Positions 18,821 to 29,164 of a DNA stretch of 64,000 nucleotides are shown here, piece after piece. The stretch spans positions 183,472 to 247,471 of the forward strand of contig NZ_JARRAH010000002.1 of the NCBI RefSeq assembly GCF_030553305.1, written 5' to 3'. The stretch comes from Halomarina ordinaria. GTDB lineage: Archaea > Halobacteriota > Halobacteria > Halobacteriales > Haloarculaceae. Under the pieces are notes generated by a model. It had not been told where the DNA came from and did not search any database. It worked only from the letters and a program-made list of their open reading frames with translations. The translations under genes and the position numbers were made by a program. The number at the start of each line of letters is the position of its first letter. Position 1 is the first letter of the stretch.

Positions 18821-18908
18821 CGTGCGACGCGTCGCTCGCGGACGGACCAGAGAGTTCGCGTCGCTACCCAGTGTGAACGCGACTCGGCCGGGATTGCCCC
18901 CCACGAAA

Positions 18909-18920
18909 AGCTATATACCG
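18909..18920 (+). promoter_or_regulatory. TATA box of the gcv operon
   Basis: AGCTATATACCG about 30 bp before the GTG start of gcvT at 18942. A purine-rich AGAGGAG lies at 18925-18931. Confidence 0.6.
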
Positions 18921-18941
18921 TTCCAGAGGAGTATCCAAAGC

Positions 18942-20033
18942 GTGTCGACCAGAAAGCCACCTCTCTACGAGAAGCATTTGCAGTCCGGTGCCGACTTCAC
19001 CGACTTCGGCGGCTGGGACATGCCGGTCTCGTTCGACTCGATCCGGACCGAGCACGCGGCGGTCCGCGACTCGGTCGGGATTTTCGACGTCAGCCACATG
19101 GGCGAAGTCACGGTCGGCGGACCGGACGCCGCAGAACTGATGAACCGACTCACGACCAACGACGTGACCGAACTGGACCCGGGTGACGCCCAGTACGCCT
19201 GTATCCTCTCCGAGGACGGGACGCTCATCGACGATACCGTCGTCTACTTCCAGCCCGACGGCGAAGAGTACCTCTTCGTTCCCAACGCCGGGAACGACGA
19301 GGCGATGGCCGACCGCTGGACCGACCACGCGGGGGCGCACGACCTCGAGGCGACCGTCACGAACCGAACCGGAGAACTCGGGATGGCAGCCGTCCAGGGT
19401 CCGGACGCGGTCGAAACCGTCCAGACGGCCGCGACCGGCTCCCTCGAGGACGTGTCCCGGTTCAGCGCGCGCGACACGACGATCAACGGCGCCGACTGCC
19501 TCGCCGCCCGAACCGGTTACACCGGTGAGGACGGCTTCGAGTTGCTCTTCGACGCCGACGACTCCGAAGCGGTCTGGGAAGCGTTCGCCGACGTCCAGCC
19601 CTGCGGGCTCGGTGCGCGTGACACGCTCAGACTGGACGCTGGACTGCTGTTGTCCGGGCAGGACTTCCACCCCGAGGACGAACCGCGGACGCCCTACGAG
19701 GCGCGGCTGGGTTTCGTGGTCGACGATTCGAAGCCGTTCTTTGTCGGTCAGGCGGCGCTTCAGGATGCCGCCGACCCGGAGGAGCTACTCGTCGGTCTGG
19801 AACTGGACGAGCGCGCCGTTCCCCGTCACGGATATCCGATTCTGCACGACGGCGAACAGCTCGGCCACGTGACCAGCGGGACGATGAGCCCGACGCTCGA
19901 GGTTCCGATCGCCCTCGGCTACGTGGACGCCGCGTACGCCGACGAGGGGACCTCACTGGCCGTCGAAATACGCGACCGGGCGGCGGCAGCGACGGTCGTC
20001 AGCCACCGGTTCCTCCAGGAGTACCGCGATTGA
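18942..20033 (+). CDS. gcvT: Glycine cleavage system T protein (aminomethyltransferase)
   Basis: 363 residues from a GTG at 18942, chosen because it gives the canonical start PPLYEKHLQSGADFTDFGGW, has a TATA box about 30 bp before it and a purine-rich stretch. Family motifs: RDSVGIFDVSHMGEV, MNRLTTNDV, ARTGYTGEDGFELLF and LRLDAGLLLSGQD. It transfers the methylene group from the aminomethylated H protein to the pterin carrier, releasing ammonia. First gene of the gcvT-H-PA-PB cluster; gcvH follows after 27 bp. Confidence 0.95.
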   Translation: MSTRKPPLYEKHLQSGADFTDFGGWDMPVSFDSIRTEHAAVRDSVGIFDVSHMGEVTVGGPDAAELMNRLTTNDVTELDPGDAQYACILSEDGTLIDDTVVYFQPDGEEYLFVPNAGNDEAMADRWTDHAGAHDLEATVTNRTGELGMAAVQGPDAVETVQTAATGSLEDVSRFSARDTTINGADCLAARTGYTGEDGFELLFDADDSEAVWEAFADVQPCGLGARDTLRLDAGLLLSGQDFHPEDEPRTPYEARLGFVVDDSKPFFVGQAALQDAADPEELLVGLELDERAVPRHGYPILHDGEQLGHVTSGTMSPTLEVPIALGYVDAAYADEGTSLAVEIRDRAAAATVVSHRFLQEYRD

Positions 20034-20060
20034 ACGACCAGCGACCCACGATACCCACCG

Positions 20061-20444
20061 ATGACATTTGACGCACCCGACGGACTGTACTACACCGAAT
20101 CGCACGAGTGGATCGACCCGGACGGCAACACGGCGAGAATCGGCATCACCGACTTCGCACAGGACGAACTCGGCGACATCGTCTTCGTAGAACTGCCAGC
20201 GACCGACACCGAACTCGACGCAGGCGACGAACTCGCGGTCATCGAGAGTATCAAGGCCGTATCCGACGTCTACACGCCGGTTGCCGGGGTCGTCGTCGCC
20301 GGCAACGAGGCGGTCGGAGCCGAGCCCGAACTCGTCAACGACGACCCGTACGGCGACGGCTGGCTGATCGAAGTGGAGGTCGACGAGGATCTCGACACGG
20401 ACTCGCTCCTGTCGGCCGCCGAGTACCGCGACCAGATCGAGTAA
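20061..20444 (+). CDS. gcvH: Glycine cleavage system H protein (lipoyl carrier)
   Basis: 127 residues. The lipoyl domain is complete: [32 protein letters not shown], and the lipoylated Lys is K65 in [12 protein letters not shown]. It shuttles the aminomethyl group between P and T proteins and the dithiol to Lpd. Spacing of 18 bp to gcvPA supports one transcript. Lipoylation needs the lipA gene 6 kb downstream. Confidence 0.96.
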   Translation: MTFDAPDGLYYTESHEWIDPDGNTARIGITDFAQDELGDIVFVELPATDTELDAGDELAVIESIKAVSDVYTPVAGVVVAGNEAVGAEPELVNDDPYGDGWLIEVEVDEDLDTDSLLSAAEYRDQIE

Positions 20445-20462
20445 CCGCCCGAGAGACCAACA

Positions 20463-21824
20463 ATGTCACAGCAAATCCAGAACACGGGAAGCGAGCGTCG
20501 GTCCGAAGGCAGCCCGTACGCACCACACACGGCCGCGGACGTCGAAGCGATGCTCGACGCCATCGGCGCCGAATCCGTCGACGACCTGTTCGACGTTCCG
20601 CCATCCGTTCGGTTCGACGGCTCGTTCGGGATCGAGGCGTCGTCGGAGCAGGCGGTCGTCCGTGACGTCTCGGACACGCTCGCACAGAACGAACAGCTCA
20701 CCGAGTTTCTCGGACGGGGCCGGTACAATCACTACGTGCCCTCCGCCGTCGACGACCTCTCGTCGCGTTCGGAGTTCCTCACCTCCTACACGCAGTACCA
20801 GCCCGAGGTCGCGCAGGGCTTCCTGCAGGCGCTGTTCGAGTACCAGTCGATGCTCGTCGAACTCACCGGCCTCGAGGTCGCGAACTGCTCGATGTACGAC
20901 GCGGCGACGGCGCTGGGAGAGGCGGCACTGCTCGCCGCTCGTGTCCGCTCGACGAGCGGTTCGCAGGTGCTGGTCTCGGACCTCGTTCGCGAGGAGCGGC
21001 TGTCGGTCCTCGAGAACTACCTCATCGGGAACGACATGACGGTTGCGACGTACCCGGCGGAGGACGGAATCACCGAGCAGGCGACCCTCGCCGACCACGT
21101 CACCGACGAGACGGTGATGGTGTACGCCGAGAACCCCACGGCTATCGGTACCATCCAGGAGGACCTCGCGGCGGTCGGCGACATCGCCGACGAGCACGAC
21201 GCGCTGTTCTGTCTGGGGACAGACCCGGTCGCGCTCGCGCTGCTCGAAGAGCCGGCCGCCGTCGGCGCGGACGTCGTCGTCGGGGACGCGAGCGTCCTGG
21301 GACTGTCGCCGGCCTACGGACTGGGGCTCGGACTGTTCGCGACTCGGGAGGACTACCTGCGACAGGTTCCGGGTCGGCTGGTCGGCGCCAGCGAGGACAC
21401 GGACGACAGGCGCGCGTACACGTTGACGCTGCAGACCCGAGAACAACACATCCGAAGGGAGCGCGCGACGTCGAACATCTGCACGAACCAGGCGTGGGTC
21501 GCGTTGCGGACCGCGATGCACGTCGCCTGGCTCGGCGCGACCGGGCTGGTCGGTCTGGCCGAGGAGTGCGTCCAACTCCCGCGCGAACTGGCCGCCGAGG
21601 TCGACGACATCGAAGGTGTCACTGCACCGGTCTACGACCGTCACCACTTCCGCGAGTTCCTGATGGAGACGCACCGGGACGCCGAGCAGGTCGCCGACGA
21701 CCTCGAGGCCGAGGGGTTCGCGGTGCACGCCGTCGACGAACACCGCATACAGGTCTGTGTCACCGACGCGAACCGTCACGAGCGCAGCGAGTTCGTGGAC
21801 GCCGTCGAGGAGGTGGTCGCCTGA
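20463..21824 (+). CDS. gcvPA: Glycine dehydrogenase (decarboxylating) subunit 1
   Basis: 453 residues. Starts [12 protein letters not shown], then [18 protein letters not shown] and the [10 protein letters not shown] segment typical of the N-terminal half of P protein. Later [54 protein letters not shown] and [10 protein letters not shown] are all conserved. Forms a heterodimer with the product of the next gene, which carries the PLP lysine, and decarboxylates glycine. Stop and start of the next gene overlap (TGATG). Confidence 0.95.
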   Translation: MSQQIQNTGSERRSEGSPYAPHTAADVEAMLDAIGAESVDDLFDVPPSVRFDGSFGIEASSEQAVVRDVSDTLAQNEQLTEFLGRGRYNHYVPSAVDDLSSRSEFLTSYTQYQPEVAQGFLQALFEYQSMLVELTGLEVANCSMYDAATALGEAALLAARVRSTSGSQVLVSDLVREERLSVLENYLIGNDMTVATYPAEDGITEQATLADHVTDETVMVYAENPTAIGTIQEDLAAVGDIADEHDALFCLGTDPVALALLEEPAAVGADVVVGDASVLGLSPAYGLGLGLFATREDYLRQVPGRLVGASEDTDDRRAYTLTLQTREQHIRRERATSNICTNQAWVALRTAMHVAWLGATGLVGLAEECVQLPRELAAEVDDIEGVTAPVYDRHHFREFLMETHRDAEQVADDLEAEGFAVHAVDEHRIQVCVTDANRHERSEFVDAVEEVVA

Positions 21825-23248
21825 TGCAGCGCTACGAACAGGCCGTCTGGAGCGAGACGGACGGTCCCCGGTACGAGCCCTTGCTCGCGGAGAAGAACGA
21901 ACGGACAGTCGGCGTCCAGGAGCGGTCGTCGCTGCCCGACGACGTGACGCGAGACTCCGTGACGCTTCCGGAACTCTCGGAGCCCGAGCTCGCGCGCCAC
22001 TACACGCGGCTCTCCCAGATGAACTACGGCGTCGAGAACGGACCGTTCCCGCTGGGGTCGTGTACGATGAAGTACAACCCGAAGTTCACCGAGGACCTCG
22101 CCGCACTTCCCGACGCGGCTGTGCATCCGGACCGGTCGGCCGGGAGCACGCAGGGCACGCTCGCGGTGTACGCGAAGCTGCAGGACTACCTGGGCCGGAT
22201 CGGCGGGATGGACGCGGTCACGCTCCAGCCCCCGGCGGGCGCCGCCGGCGAGTTCACGGGCATCCTCGTCGCCAGGGCGTACCACGAGCACAACGGCGAG
22301 GGGGACCGCAGCGAAGTGATCGTGCCCGCGAGCGCCCACGGGACGAACTTCGCGAGCGCGGTGATGGCGGGGTACGAGGTGGTCGAACTCTCGCCGGGCG
22401 ACGACGGACGGGTCGACCTCGACGCGCTGGAGGCCGCCGTCGGTGAGGACACGGCGGCGCTGATGCTCACGAACCCGAACACGCTCGGGCTGTTCGAGCG
22501 CGACATCGAGCAGATCGCCGAGCTCGTTCACGACGCCGGCGGCCTGCTCTACTACGACGGCGCGAACCTCAACGCCCTGCTGGGGCAGGCCCGGCCTGGC
22601 GACATGGGCTTCGACGTCATGCACTTCAACCTCCACAAGACGTTCGCGACACCCCACGGCGGTGGCGGGCCAGGTGCCGGACCGATCGGCGTCACCGAGG
22701 AGTTAGCCGACTTCCTCCCCGCACCGCAGGTCCGGGACGACGGCGGCGAGTACGAGCTGTACGAGCCGGCACACTCCGTCGGGAAGGTTCACGGCGCGAT
22801 GGGGAACTGGCTCGTCCTGCTGAAAGCCTACGCGTACATCGAACGGCTCGGCGACCACGGGCTGGCGGACACGAGCTCGAAAGCGGTGCTGAACGCGAAC
22901 TACCTCGAGTCACAGGTCGACCTGGACGTTCCGTTCGGTCCGTTTCACCACGAGTTCGTCGCCAGCGCCGGCGACCAGGACGCCGCCGACTTCGCGAAGC
23001 GGATGCTTGACTACGGCGTCCATCCGCCCACGACGAAGTGGCCGGAGATCGTCTCCGAGGCGCTCATGACTGAACCGACAGAACTGGAGAGCAAGGATAC
23101 CCTCGACCAGCTCGCTGAAGCGTTCAACGCGGTGGCCGACGAGGACGAGCAGTCGCTGTCGACAGCGCCGGAATCGACGGCAGCCAGTCGTATCGACCAG
23201 ACGAATGCTGCCCGGAATCCGCGGCTGTCCTGGCACGACCTCGAGTGA
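21824..23248 (+). CDS. gcvPB: Glycine dehydrogenase (decarboxylating) subunit 2
   Basis: 474 residues from the ATG at 21824, overlapping the gcvPA stop by one base; the longer open frame to 21494 is a shadow of gcvPA. Motifs: GPFPLGSCTMKYNPK, PPAGAAGEFTGILVARAYHE, SAHGTNFASA, and PLP Lys K272 in NLHKTFATPHGGGGPG. The short C-terminal tail after residue 440 (ESTAASRIDQTNAARNPRLS) is typical of archaeal versions. Partner of GcvPA. Confidence 0.95.
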   Translation: MQRYEQAVWSETDGPRYEPLLAEKNERTVGVQERSSLPDDVTRDSVTLPELSEPELARHYTRLSQMNYGVENGPFPLGSCTMKYNPKFTEDLAALPDAAVHPDRSAGSTQGTLAVYAKLQDYLGRIGGMDAVTLQPPAGAAGEFTGILVARAYHEHNGEGDRSEVIVPASAHGTNFASAVMAGYEVVELSPGDDGRVDLDALEAAVGEDTAALMLTNPNTLGLFERDIEQIAELVHDAGGLLYYDGANLNALLGQARPGDMGFDVMHFNLHKTFATPHGGGGPGAGPIGVTEELADFLPAPQVRDDGGEYELYEPAHSVGKVHGAMGNWLVLLKAYAYIERLGDHGLADTSSKAVLNANYLESQVDLDVPFGPFHHEFVASAGDQDAADFAKRMLDYGVHPPTTKWPEIVSEALMTEPTELESKDTLDQLAEAFNAVADEDEQSLSTAPESTAASRIDQTNAARNPRLSWHDLE

Positions 23249-23393
23249 CGCGGCAGGCCGGGCGACCGGTCGTGACCGGGGCAGTGCCCGACGCAGCCCG
23301 CCGGTAGTACCGCGGCTATTCTGACTAGCGAGGCCGCGACGGGGAAGAATTAACACGCGGCGGCCGAGAGTGTTTCGGGAGGACAGCACACCC

Positions 23394-24812
23394 ATGCTAG
23401 AGACAGATGTACTCGTCATCGGTGGCGGTCCCGCGGGCTACGTGGCGGCCATCCGCGCGGGACAGCTCGGCAGAACGGTCACGCTCGTCGATCGGAGCGG
23501 CGTCGGCGGGACGTGTCTGAATCACGGCTGCATCCCCTCGAAGGCGCTCATCGACGCGGCCGACGACGTTCACTCGATTCGGAACGGAAGGGACCGCGGC
23601 ATCGAGGCGGACGTCGAAGTGGACTTCGAGGGGCTCGTGGACTGGAAGGATCGCGTCGTGCGCCGGCTCACGAAGGGGGTCGAGAAGCTCTGTCAGGCCA
23701 ACGGCGTGACGCTGCGCGAGGGGACGGCGCGGTTCGTCGGCGACCACCGCGCGGAAATCCGGACGGACGGAAGCGGCGACTCGGAGACGGTCGCGTTCGA
23801 CCGCGCGATCGTCGCCACGGGGAGTAGGCCGATCGAACTTCCGGGGTTCTCGTTCGACGACGAGCCGATTCTGGACGCGAAGGCGGCCCTGAATCTCGAT
23901 GAGGTCCCCGACGAACTGGTAGTCGTCGGCGCAGGCTACATCGGGATGGAGCTGTCGACGATGTTCGCCAAGCTCGGAACGGACGTGGTCGTCGTCGAGC
24001 TGCTGGACGAACCGCTGCCGCGGTACGCGGACGACGTGACTCAGCCGGTGGCGAAGCGCGCGGCGGCGCTCGGGCTGTCGTTCCGGTTCGGTCGCGTCGC
24101 GTCGAACTGGGAGCGAGTCGACGACGGACAGATACGGATCACGACCGAGCCAGCCGAGGACGGAACGGACGAGGACACGGTCGAATCGATCACAGCCGAC
24201 GAGGTACTGGTGGCAGTCGGCCGCGATCCGGTCTCCGATACGGCCGGCCTCGAGAAGCTCGGCGTCGAGTGCGACGAGAACGGATTCGTCGAGACGGACG
24301 AATTCGGTCGGACGAACGTCGACCACGTCTTCGCCGTCGGTGACGTGGCGGGCGAACCGATGCTCGCCCACGAAGGCAGCGCCGCGGGTGTCGTCGCGGC
24401 CGAGGCGATCGCGGACGCGGACCCCGACCCGGTCGGCGCAGTCCCGAGTGTCGTGTTCACCGACCCCGAGATCGGGGCCGTCGGGCTGACCGAAGCCGAG
24501 GCGCGCGACCGGGGGTACGAACCGACGACCGGTGAGTTCCCGTTCCGCGCGAGCGGCCGCGCGCTGGCGGCCGACGAACGGACCGGGTCTGTGAAGCTCG
24601 TCGCGGATGCCGAGTCGGGGGCGATTCTCGGCGGGCGGATCGTCGGTCCGGAGGCGTCCGAGTTGACCGCCGAAATCGGCCTGGCGGTCGAACAGGAACT
24701 GACGCTCTCGGACGTCGCGTCGACCGTCCACGCGCATCCCACACTCTCCGAAGCGATCGTGGAAGCGGCCGACTGCGCGCTCGGCCACCCGATTCACACC
24801 TTCGCCCGATAA
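23394..24812 (+). CDS. lpdA: Dihydrolipoyl dehydrogenase (L protein)
   Basis: 472 residues from the ATG at 23394 (MLETDVLVIGGGPAG). The disulfide is C41/C46 in GTCLNHGCIPSKAL. NAD-binding loop VVVGAGYIGMELSTMFAKLG; FAD loop VFAVGDVAGEPMLAHEGSAAG; C-terminal catalytic His-Glu in HAHPTLSEAIVEA. It reoxidises the dihydrolipoyl H protein with NAD. It is 145 bp from gcvPB without an obvious own TATA box. A dedicated Lpd in the gcv cluster, apart from the 2-oxoacid dehydrogenase copy usual elsewhere, is inferred. Confidence 0.95.
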   Translation: MLETDVLVIGGGPAGYVAAIRAGQLGRTVTLVDRSGVGGTCLNHGCIPSKALIDAADDVHSIRNGRDRGIEADVEVDFEGLVDWKDRVVRRLTKGVEKLCQANGVTLREGTARFVGDHRAEIRTDGSGDSETVAFDRAIVATGSRPIELPGFSFDDEPILDAKAALNLDEVPDELVVVGAGYIGMELSTMFAKLGTDVVVVELLDEPLPRYADDVTQPVAKRAAALGLSFRFGRVASNWERVDDGQIRITTEPAEDGTDEDTVESITADEVLVAVGRDPVSDTAGLEKLGVECDENGFVETDEFGRTNVDHVFAVGDVAGEPMLAHEGSAAGVVAAEAIADADPDPVGAVPSVVFTDPEIGAVGLTEAEARDRGYEPTTGEFPFRASGRALAADERTGSVKLVADAESGAILGGRIVGPEASELTAEIGLAVEQELTLSDVASTVHAHPTLSEAIVEAADCALGHPIHTFAR

Positions 24813-25065
24813 CCGCCGCCACCGAGCCACGCCAGCGACGACGAAATGGAGTGTACCAGGGCCGCAATGCAGCAAAACGGCTGTCCGGCGGGCGACTGTT
24901 CCACCAACCGTCGCACCCACGTGGTCTCGTTCCGTGGAGGTAGACGTGAGCCCGGAATTCCGTCGCGAGCAGTCCCGTTACCGGCTGGGATCCGACACCG
25001 CCGAATCACGCGGCTGCGATTAGTTGACAAAGGATTTTTACGCGAACGGGTGGAAGCGATCACGT

Positions 25066-26315
25066 ATGTTACCGGAGGGTAGACTATCGGCAACGGACCC
25101 AGACGTGCACGCTGCGATCCACGGAGAAGAGCGACGGCAGGAGCAGAACCTGGAGATGATCGCGTCGGAGAACCACGTCTCGGAGGCCGTCCTCGAGGCG
25201 CAGGGGTCGGTGCTGACCAACAAGTACGCCGAGGGGTATCCGGGAGCGCGATACTACGGTGGCTGCGAACACGTCGATACCGTCGAGCGGTAGCGGTCGA
25301 CCGGGCGAAAGAGCTCTTCGGTGCCGAGCACGCGAACGTCCAGCCGCACAGCGGGACACAGGCCAACATGGCGGTCTACTTCGCGACGCTGGACCCCGGC
25401 GACAGGATCCTCTCGCTCGACCTCACGCACGGCGGGCACCTCTCCCACGGCCATCACGTCAACTTCTCCGGGCAATACTACGAAGTCGAACAGTACGGCG
25501 TCGACCCGGAAACCGGATACATCGATTACGATGAACTCGCCGCGCACGCCGAGGAATTCGACCCCGACCTCGTCGTCAGCGGGTCGTCGGCGTACCCCCG
25601 GGAGTTCGACTACGAGCGCATCGGCGACGTCGCCGACGCCGTCGACGCGTACCACGTGGCGGACATCGCTCACGTCACGGGACTCATCGCTGGGGGTGTC
25701 CACACCAACCCGGTCGGGGACGCCGACTTCGTGACGGCGAGCACACACAAGACGATCCGTGCCGGACGCGGGGGGGTGATCCTCACGACGGACGAGCACG
25801 CCGATGCGATCGACAAAGCGATCTTCCCCGGTGCGCAGGGCGGTCCGTTGATGCACAACGTCGCCGGCAAGGCCGCCGGGTTCGGGGAAGCACTCACCGA
25901 CGAGTTCGACGAGTACGCCGAACAGGTCGTCGCGAACGCGAAAGCCCTCGGCGACGTGTTCACCGACCGGGGCGTGTCACTCGTCAGCGGTGGCACCGAC
26001 AAACACCTCCTCCTCGTCGACCTGCGCGAGTCCTATCCGGACACGACCGGGAAAGACGCCGAGGAGCGACTCGAGAGCGTCGGGATCACGGTCAACAAGA
26101 ACACCGTTCCGGGCGAGTCGCGGTCGCCGTTCGTCACCAGCGGCATCCGCGTCGGGACGCCTGCGCTGACCACGCGCGGGTTCACCGAGTCGGAGATGGA
26201 GACGGTCGGCGAGTACATCGTCGACCTCCTCGACAATCCGGACGACGACGAGCTGGCCGCGGAGGTCTCGGCTGCCGTGGACAGGCTCTGTGCCGAGCAC
26301 CCGATCTATGAGTAG
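25066..26315 (+). pseudogene. glyA: Serine hydroxymethyltransferase, interrupted by a -1 frameshift
   Basis: Start ATG at 25066 ([18 protein letters not shown]). The first frame runs through SHMT motifs [20 protein letters not shown] and [18 protein letters not shown] and hits TAG at 25291-25293. The rest (AVDRAKELFGAEHANVQPHS, HGGHLSHG, PLP Lys in STHKTIRAGRGG, TVPGESRSPFVTSG) continues in the -1 frame from about 25289 to 26315. One missing base near 25288-25291 explains it. Without it the protein would be about 415 residues and complete. Either a real inactivation or an assembly error; all other motifs are intact. Role: glycine plus methylene carrier to serine, the natural partner of the cleavage system. 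Confidence 0.9.
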
Positions 26316-26339
26316 TCGTCAGTGGGCCGCCGAACGCCA

Positions 26340-27266
26340 ATGAGCCGAGCACGTAAGCCCGACTGGCTGAAGATGCGGCCGCCGTCCGGCGAACGCTTTA
26401 CCGACATCAAGCAGTCGCTGCGCGAGCGAGACCTCCACACGGTCTGTGAGGAGGCGAACTGTCCGAACATGGGCGAGTGCTGGTCGGGCCGTAGCGGGCC
26501 GGGGACGGCGACGTTCATGCTGATGGGCGACCGGTGTTCGCGGGGCTGCAACTTCTGTGACGTGGAGACCGGCGGCATGGAACCGCTGGATCCCGATGAG
26601 CCGACGAACGTCGCAGACGCCGTCGCCGACATCGGCCTCGAGTACGTCGTCCTCACCTCCGTCGACCGCGACGACCTCGACGGCCAGGGCGCCGACCACT
26701 TCGCTCGAACCGTTCGCGCGATCAAAGACCGGGACTCCTCGATCCGCGTCGAGTGCTTGATTCCCGACTTTCAGGGGGATTCAACCCTGGTGCGGGGGAT
26801 TATCGACGCGGGGCCGGACGTGATCGCGCACAACGTCGAGACCGTCGCGCGCCGCCAGTTCCCGGTGCGGGACCGCCGTGCGGGCTACGACCTGTCGCTG
26901 TCCGTACTCGACCAGGTGGACCGTGAGTCCGACATCTACACGAAAACCAGCCTCATGCTGGGCGTCGGGGAGTACGACCACGAGGTCTACCAGGCACTAT
27001 CGGACCTCCGTGAGGTCGGAGTCGATATCGTGACGCTCGGCCAGTATCTCCAACCGTCGCGCAGCCACCTGGCCGTCACCGAGTACGTCCACCCCCAGAA
27101 GTTCGAGACGTGGCGCCGCGTCGCCGAGGACGAGTTCGACTTCCGGTACTGCGCGTCCGGCCCGATGGTGCGGTCGTCATACAAAGCCGGCGAACTGTTC
27201 GTCGACGCTGTACTCGACGGTGAATCCGTCGAACAGGCACGCGAACGAGCGCGAGCCGAGTCGTGA
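26340..27266 (+). CDS. lipA: Lipoyl synthase (radical SAM)
   Basis: 308 residues from the ATG at 26340; a GTG at 26322 in frame is possible but less typical. Auxiliary [4Fe-4S] cluster Cys36, Cys41, Cys47 (CEEANCPNMGEC) and radical SAM cluster Cys66, Cys70, Cys73 (CSRGCNFC). LMLGVGEYDHEV, TLGQYLQPSRSHLAV and the C-terminal GPMVRSSYKAGE with the R-S-S-Y motif of LipA are all present. It inserts two sulfurs into octanoyl-H protein. 24 bp after glyA on the same strand; no octanoyltransferase (lipB/lipM/lplA) is in the window. Confidence 0.96.
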   Translation: MSRARKPDWLKMRPPSGERFTDIKQSLRERDLHTVCEEANCPNMGECWSGRSGPGTATFMLMGDRCSRGCNFCDVETGGMEPLDPDEPTNVADAVADIGLEYVVLTSVDRDDLDGQGADHFARTVRAIKDRDSSIRVECLIPDFQGDSTLVRGIIDAGPDVIAHNVETVARRQFPVRDRRAGYDLSLSVLDQVDRESDIYTKTSLMLGVGEYDHEVYQALSDLREVGVDIVTLGQYLQPSRSHLAVTEYVHPQKFETWRRVAEDEFDFRYCASGPMVRSSYKAGELFVDAVLDGESVEQARERARAES

Positions 27267-27610
27267 CCGGACCGATGAACCGAACGCGAGAGCGGACACC
27301 GGGCCACACGGACCGAAACACCAGAGGTCGGGACCGTCGAGAGTTCCGTGTTTCGAGACGCGTCCATCGCCCTGTTACCGGAACTGGTAGCACGATACTC
27401 CACGTAGACGCCACCCCCGAATCGACCGGCCGATACTCGACGCCGAACGCAGCCTCGTGGCCGCTTCGTTGCTGCCGAGGGGGGCCTTCGACGGGTGTTG
27501 AACGGCGTGGCGGACGGTATTCGACGAACAACGACGGGTCGGACTGCGGTCGCGGCCGACTATCGTAACCGGTAGTTATATACGTTTATTTTATATAATA
27601 GACGAATGCT
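27267..27610 (+). promoter_or_regulatory. Intergenic region with TATA-rich promoter for the membrane-protein operon
   Basis: No gene. The last 40 bp are AT-rich: TAGTTATATACG at 27572-27583 and TTTATTTTATATAATAG at 27585-27601. TATATA is about 30 bp before the ATG at 27611, fitting a leaderless promoter; the second AT block lies between it and the start. Confidence 0.5.
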
Positions 27611-28360
27611 ATGGTATGGAACGGCCTGGTGTCAGTAGCACCAGCGTACATGGACATCGCCAACAGTCGGTGGTTGTGGCTGTCGACGGTGCCGGTCGTG
27701 ATGGTCGTCCTGTTGCAGGCCGCCATCTTCCTCCGTCGCGCGTGGAAAGACGGGAAAGAGATGGGATTGTCGGACGAGAAACTGAAAACAGGGTTCAAGA
27801 CGGGCGTAATCTCGGCGATCGGGCCGTCGATCGCGGTGTTAGCTGGAATGCTGGCGTTGATCGCGACGATCGGTGGTCCGGTTGCCTGGATGCGGCTCAC
27901 GGTGATCGGGTCGATAGCGTTCGAACTCCCGGCCGCCGAGTTAGGTCTCAGCCAGTTCGGATACAGCCTGGGGGACGAGGGAATCTCTGAAACAGCGTAC
28001 GCGACGGCAGTCTGGGCGATGACGCTCGGCGGGACTGGCTGGCTGCTCGTCTCGGCGTTCGGAACGCGGCACATGGAGATCGTCAGAACGAAGATCAGCA
28101 ACGGCAACGAGAAACTCATCCCGGTTATCAGCGCTGCAGCGATGCTCGGAGCGTTTGCGTACTTCCTGAGCGGGGAAGTCACGGCCGGGACACCGGAGAC
28201 TGGCGCCGTCGCCGTCGGTGGGCTCGCGATGCTCGCACTGTTGCACGTCGCCGACGAGCGAGACGTTCAGTGGGTCAGAGAGTGGGCGCTCGGTGTGGCG
28301 ATGCTCGTTGGACTGCTGGCTGCTGTGGCGATCGAAGTAACCGTGGGGAGCTGGTGGTAG
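27611..28360 (+). CDS. DUF5058-like multi-pass membrane protein
   Basis: 249 residues with about six membrane segments (e.g. LWLSTVPVVMVVLLQAAIFL near 20-40, SAIGPSIAVLAGMLALIATI near 77-97, helices near 140, 180, 205 and 230). The cytoplasmic loop RRAWKDGKEMGLSDEKLKTG and the fold recall the DUF5058 family, which in bacteria often lies beside a second membrane protein and an M20 hydrolase, as here. I infer a two-part permease with the next gene. No characterised function is known to me. Confidence 0.55.
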   Translation: MVWNGLVSVAPAYMDIANSRWLWLSTVPVVMVVLLQAAIFLRRAWKDGKEMGLSDEKLKTGFKTGVISAIGPSIAVLAGMLALIATIGGPVAWMRLTVIGSIAFELPAAELGLSQFGYSLGDEGISETAYATAVWAMTLGGTGWLLVSAFGTRHMEIVRTKISNGNEKLIPVISAAAMLGAFAYFLSGEVTAGTPETGAVAVGGLAMLALLHVADERDVQWVREWALGVAMLVGLLAAVAIEVTVGSWW

Positions 28361-28361
28361 A

Positions 28362-29120
28362 ATGGCGAGAAGTCAGGGCAAACAAGTCACCGAGTCTCGG
28401 GCAGCAGACAGCCGTGACGTGTATCAGGACAGCTTCGTTCCGTACGTCAACAAGTGGGGACGGAGAACGAACCTGCTCGCAGTTGCACTCTCACTGGGGC
28501 CGGCAGTGGCGCTGCTGGTCGTCTTCGATATCTTGCCGCCGACTGCGGCGATCGTCGGAGCGTTCGCCTCGGTCGCGGTCACGTTCGGCTGGGCCTGGTT
28601 CATCGAGCCGCTGTCGTATTACCCCGTGCTGGGTATCCCCGGGACGTACATGGCGTTCCTGTCCGGGAACATCTCGAACCTGCGCTTACCCTGTGCCGCA
28701 GCGGCACAGGAGGCGTCGGACGTCGAGACGGGGACACCGCAAGCGAGTATCATCTCGACAGTGGCCATCGCTGCTTCGATCTTCGTCAACACGGCGATGC
28801 TGGGTATCGGGGCCGTCACGCTCGTGTCCGCGTTCCAGGCACTTCCCGAACTGTGGCAGAACGCGCTCGAATCGTACCTGGTTCCGGCGGTCTTCGGTGC
28901 CATCTTCGCTCAGTTCGGGCGGGACTACCCGTCGGTTGCGGCGATCGGGTTCACGATCGCCCTGCTCATGACCGTGCTACTGGAGTTCGGATTCCTGGCC
29001 TTCCTCCCGAGCTATCCGCTGTACGCGGTGATCGTCGTCTCCGTCTTCGGTACGACGCTCATCGCTCGCTGGATGTGGCATCACGACATGCTATCACCCC
29101 CCGACGAGGACAGCGAATAA
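28362..29120 (+). CDS. Multi-pass membrane protein, partner of the DUF5058-like protein
   Basis: 252 residues, starting one base after the previous stop codon. A hydrophilic N-terminus of about 45 residues is followed by about six hydrophobic segments. A conserved-looking hairpin YYPVLGIPGTYMAFLSGNIS with Asn and Pro, then NLRLPCAAAAQEASDVE, suggests a functional re-entrant or cytoplasmic motif. Similar partner genes sit beside DUF5058 genes elsewhere. Together with the downstream amidohydrolase it suggests an uptake system for an amide or acylated amino compound (inference). Confidence 0.5.
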   Translation: MARSQGKQVTESRAADSRDVYQDSFVPYVNKWGRRTNLLAVALSLGPAVALLVVFDILPPTAAIVGAFASVAVTFGWAWFIEPLSYYPVLGIPGTYMAFLSGNISNLRLPCAAAAQEASDVETGTPQASIISTVAIAASIFVNTAMLGIGAVTLVSAFQALPELWQNALESYLVPAVFGAIFAQFGRDYPSVAAIGFTIALLMTVLLEFGFLAFLPSYPLYAVIVVSVFGTTLIARWMWHHDMLSPPDEDSE

Positions 29121-29164
29121 CGTACCTACTAGAACTACGAACGAGAACACACGACAACTCACAG

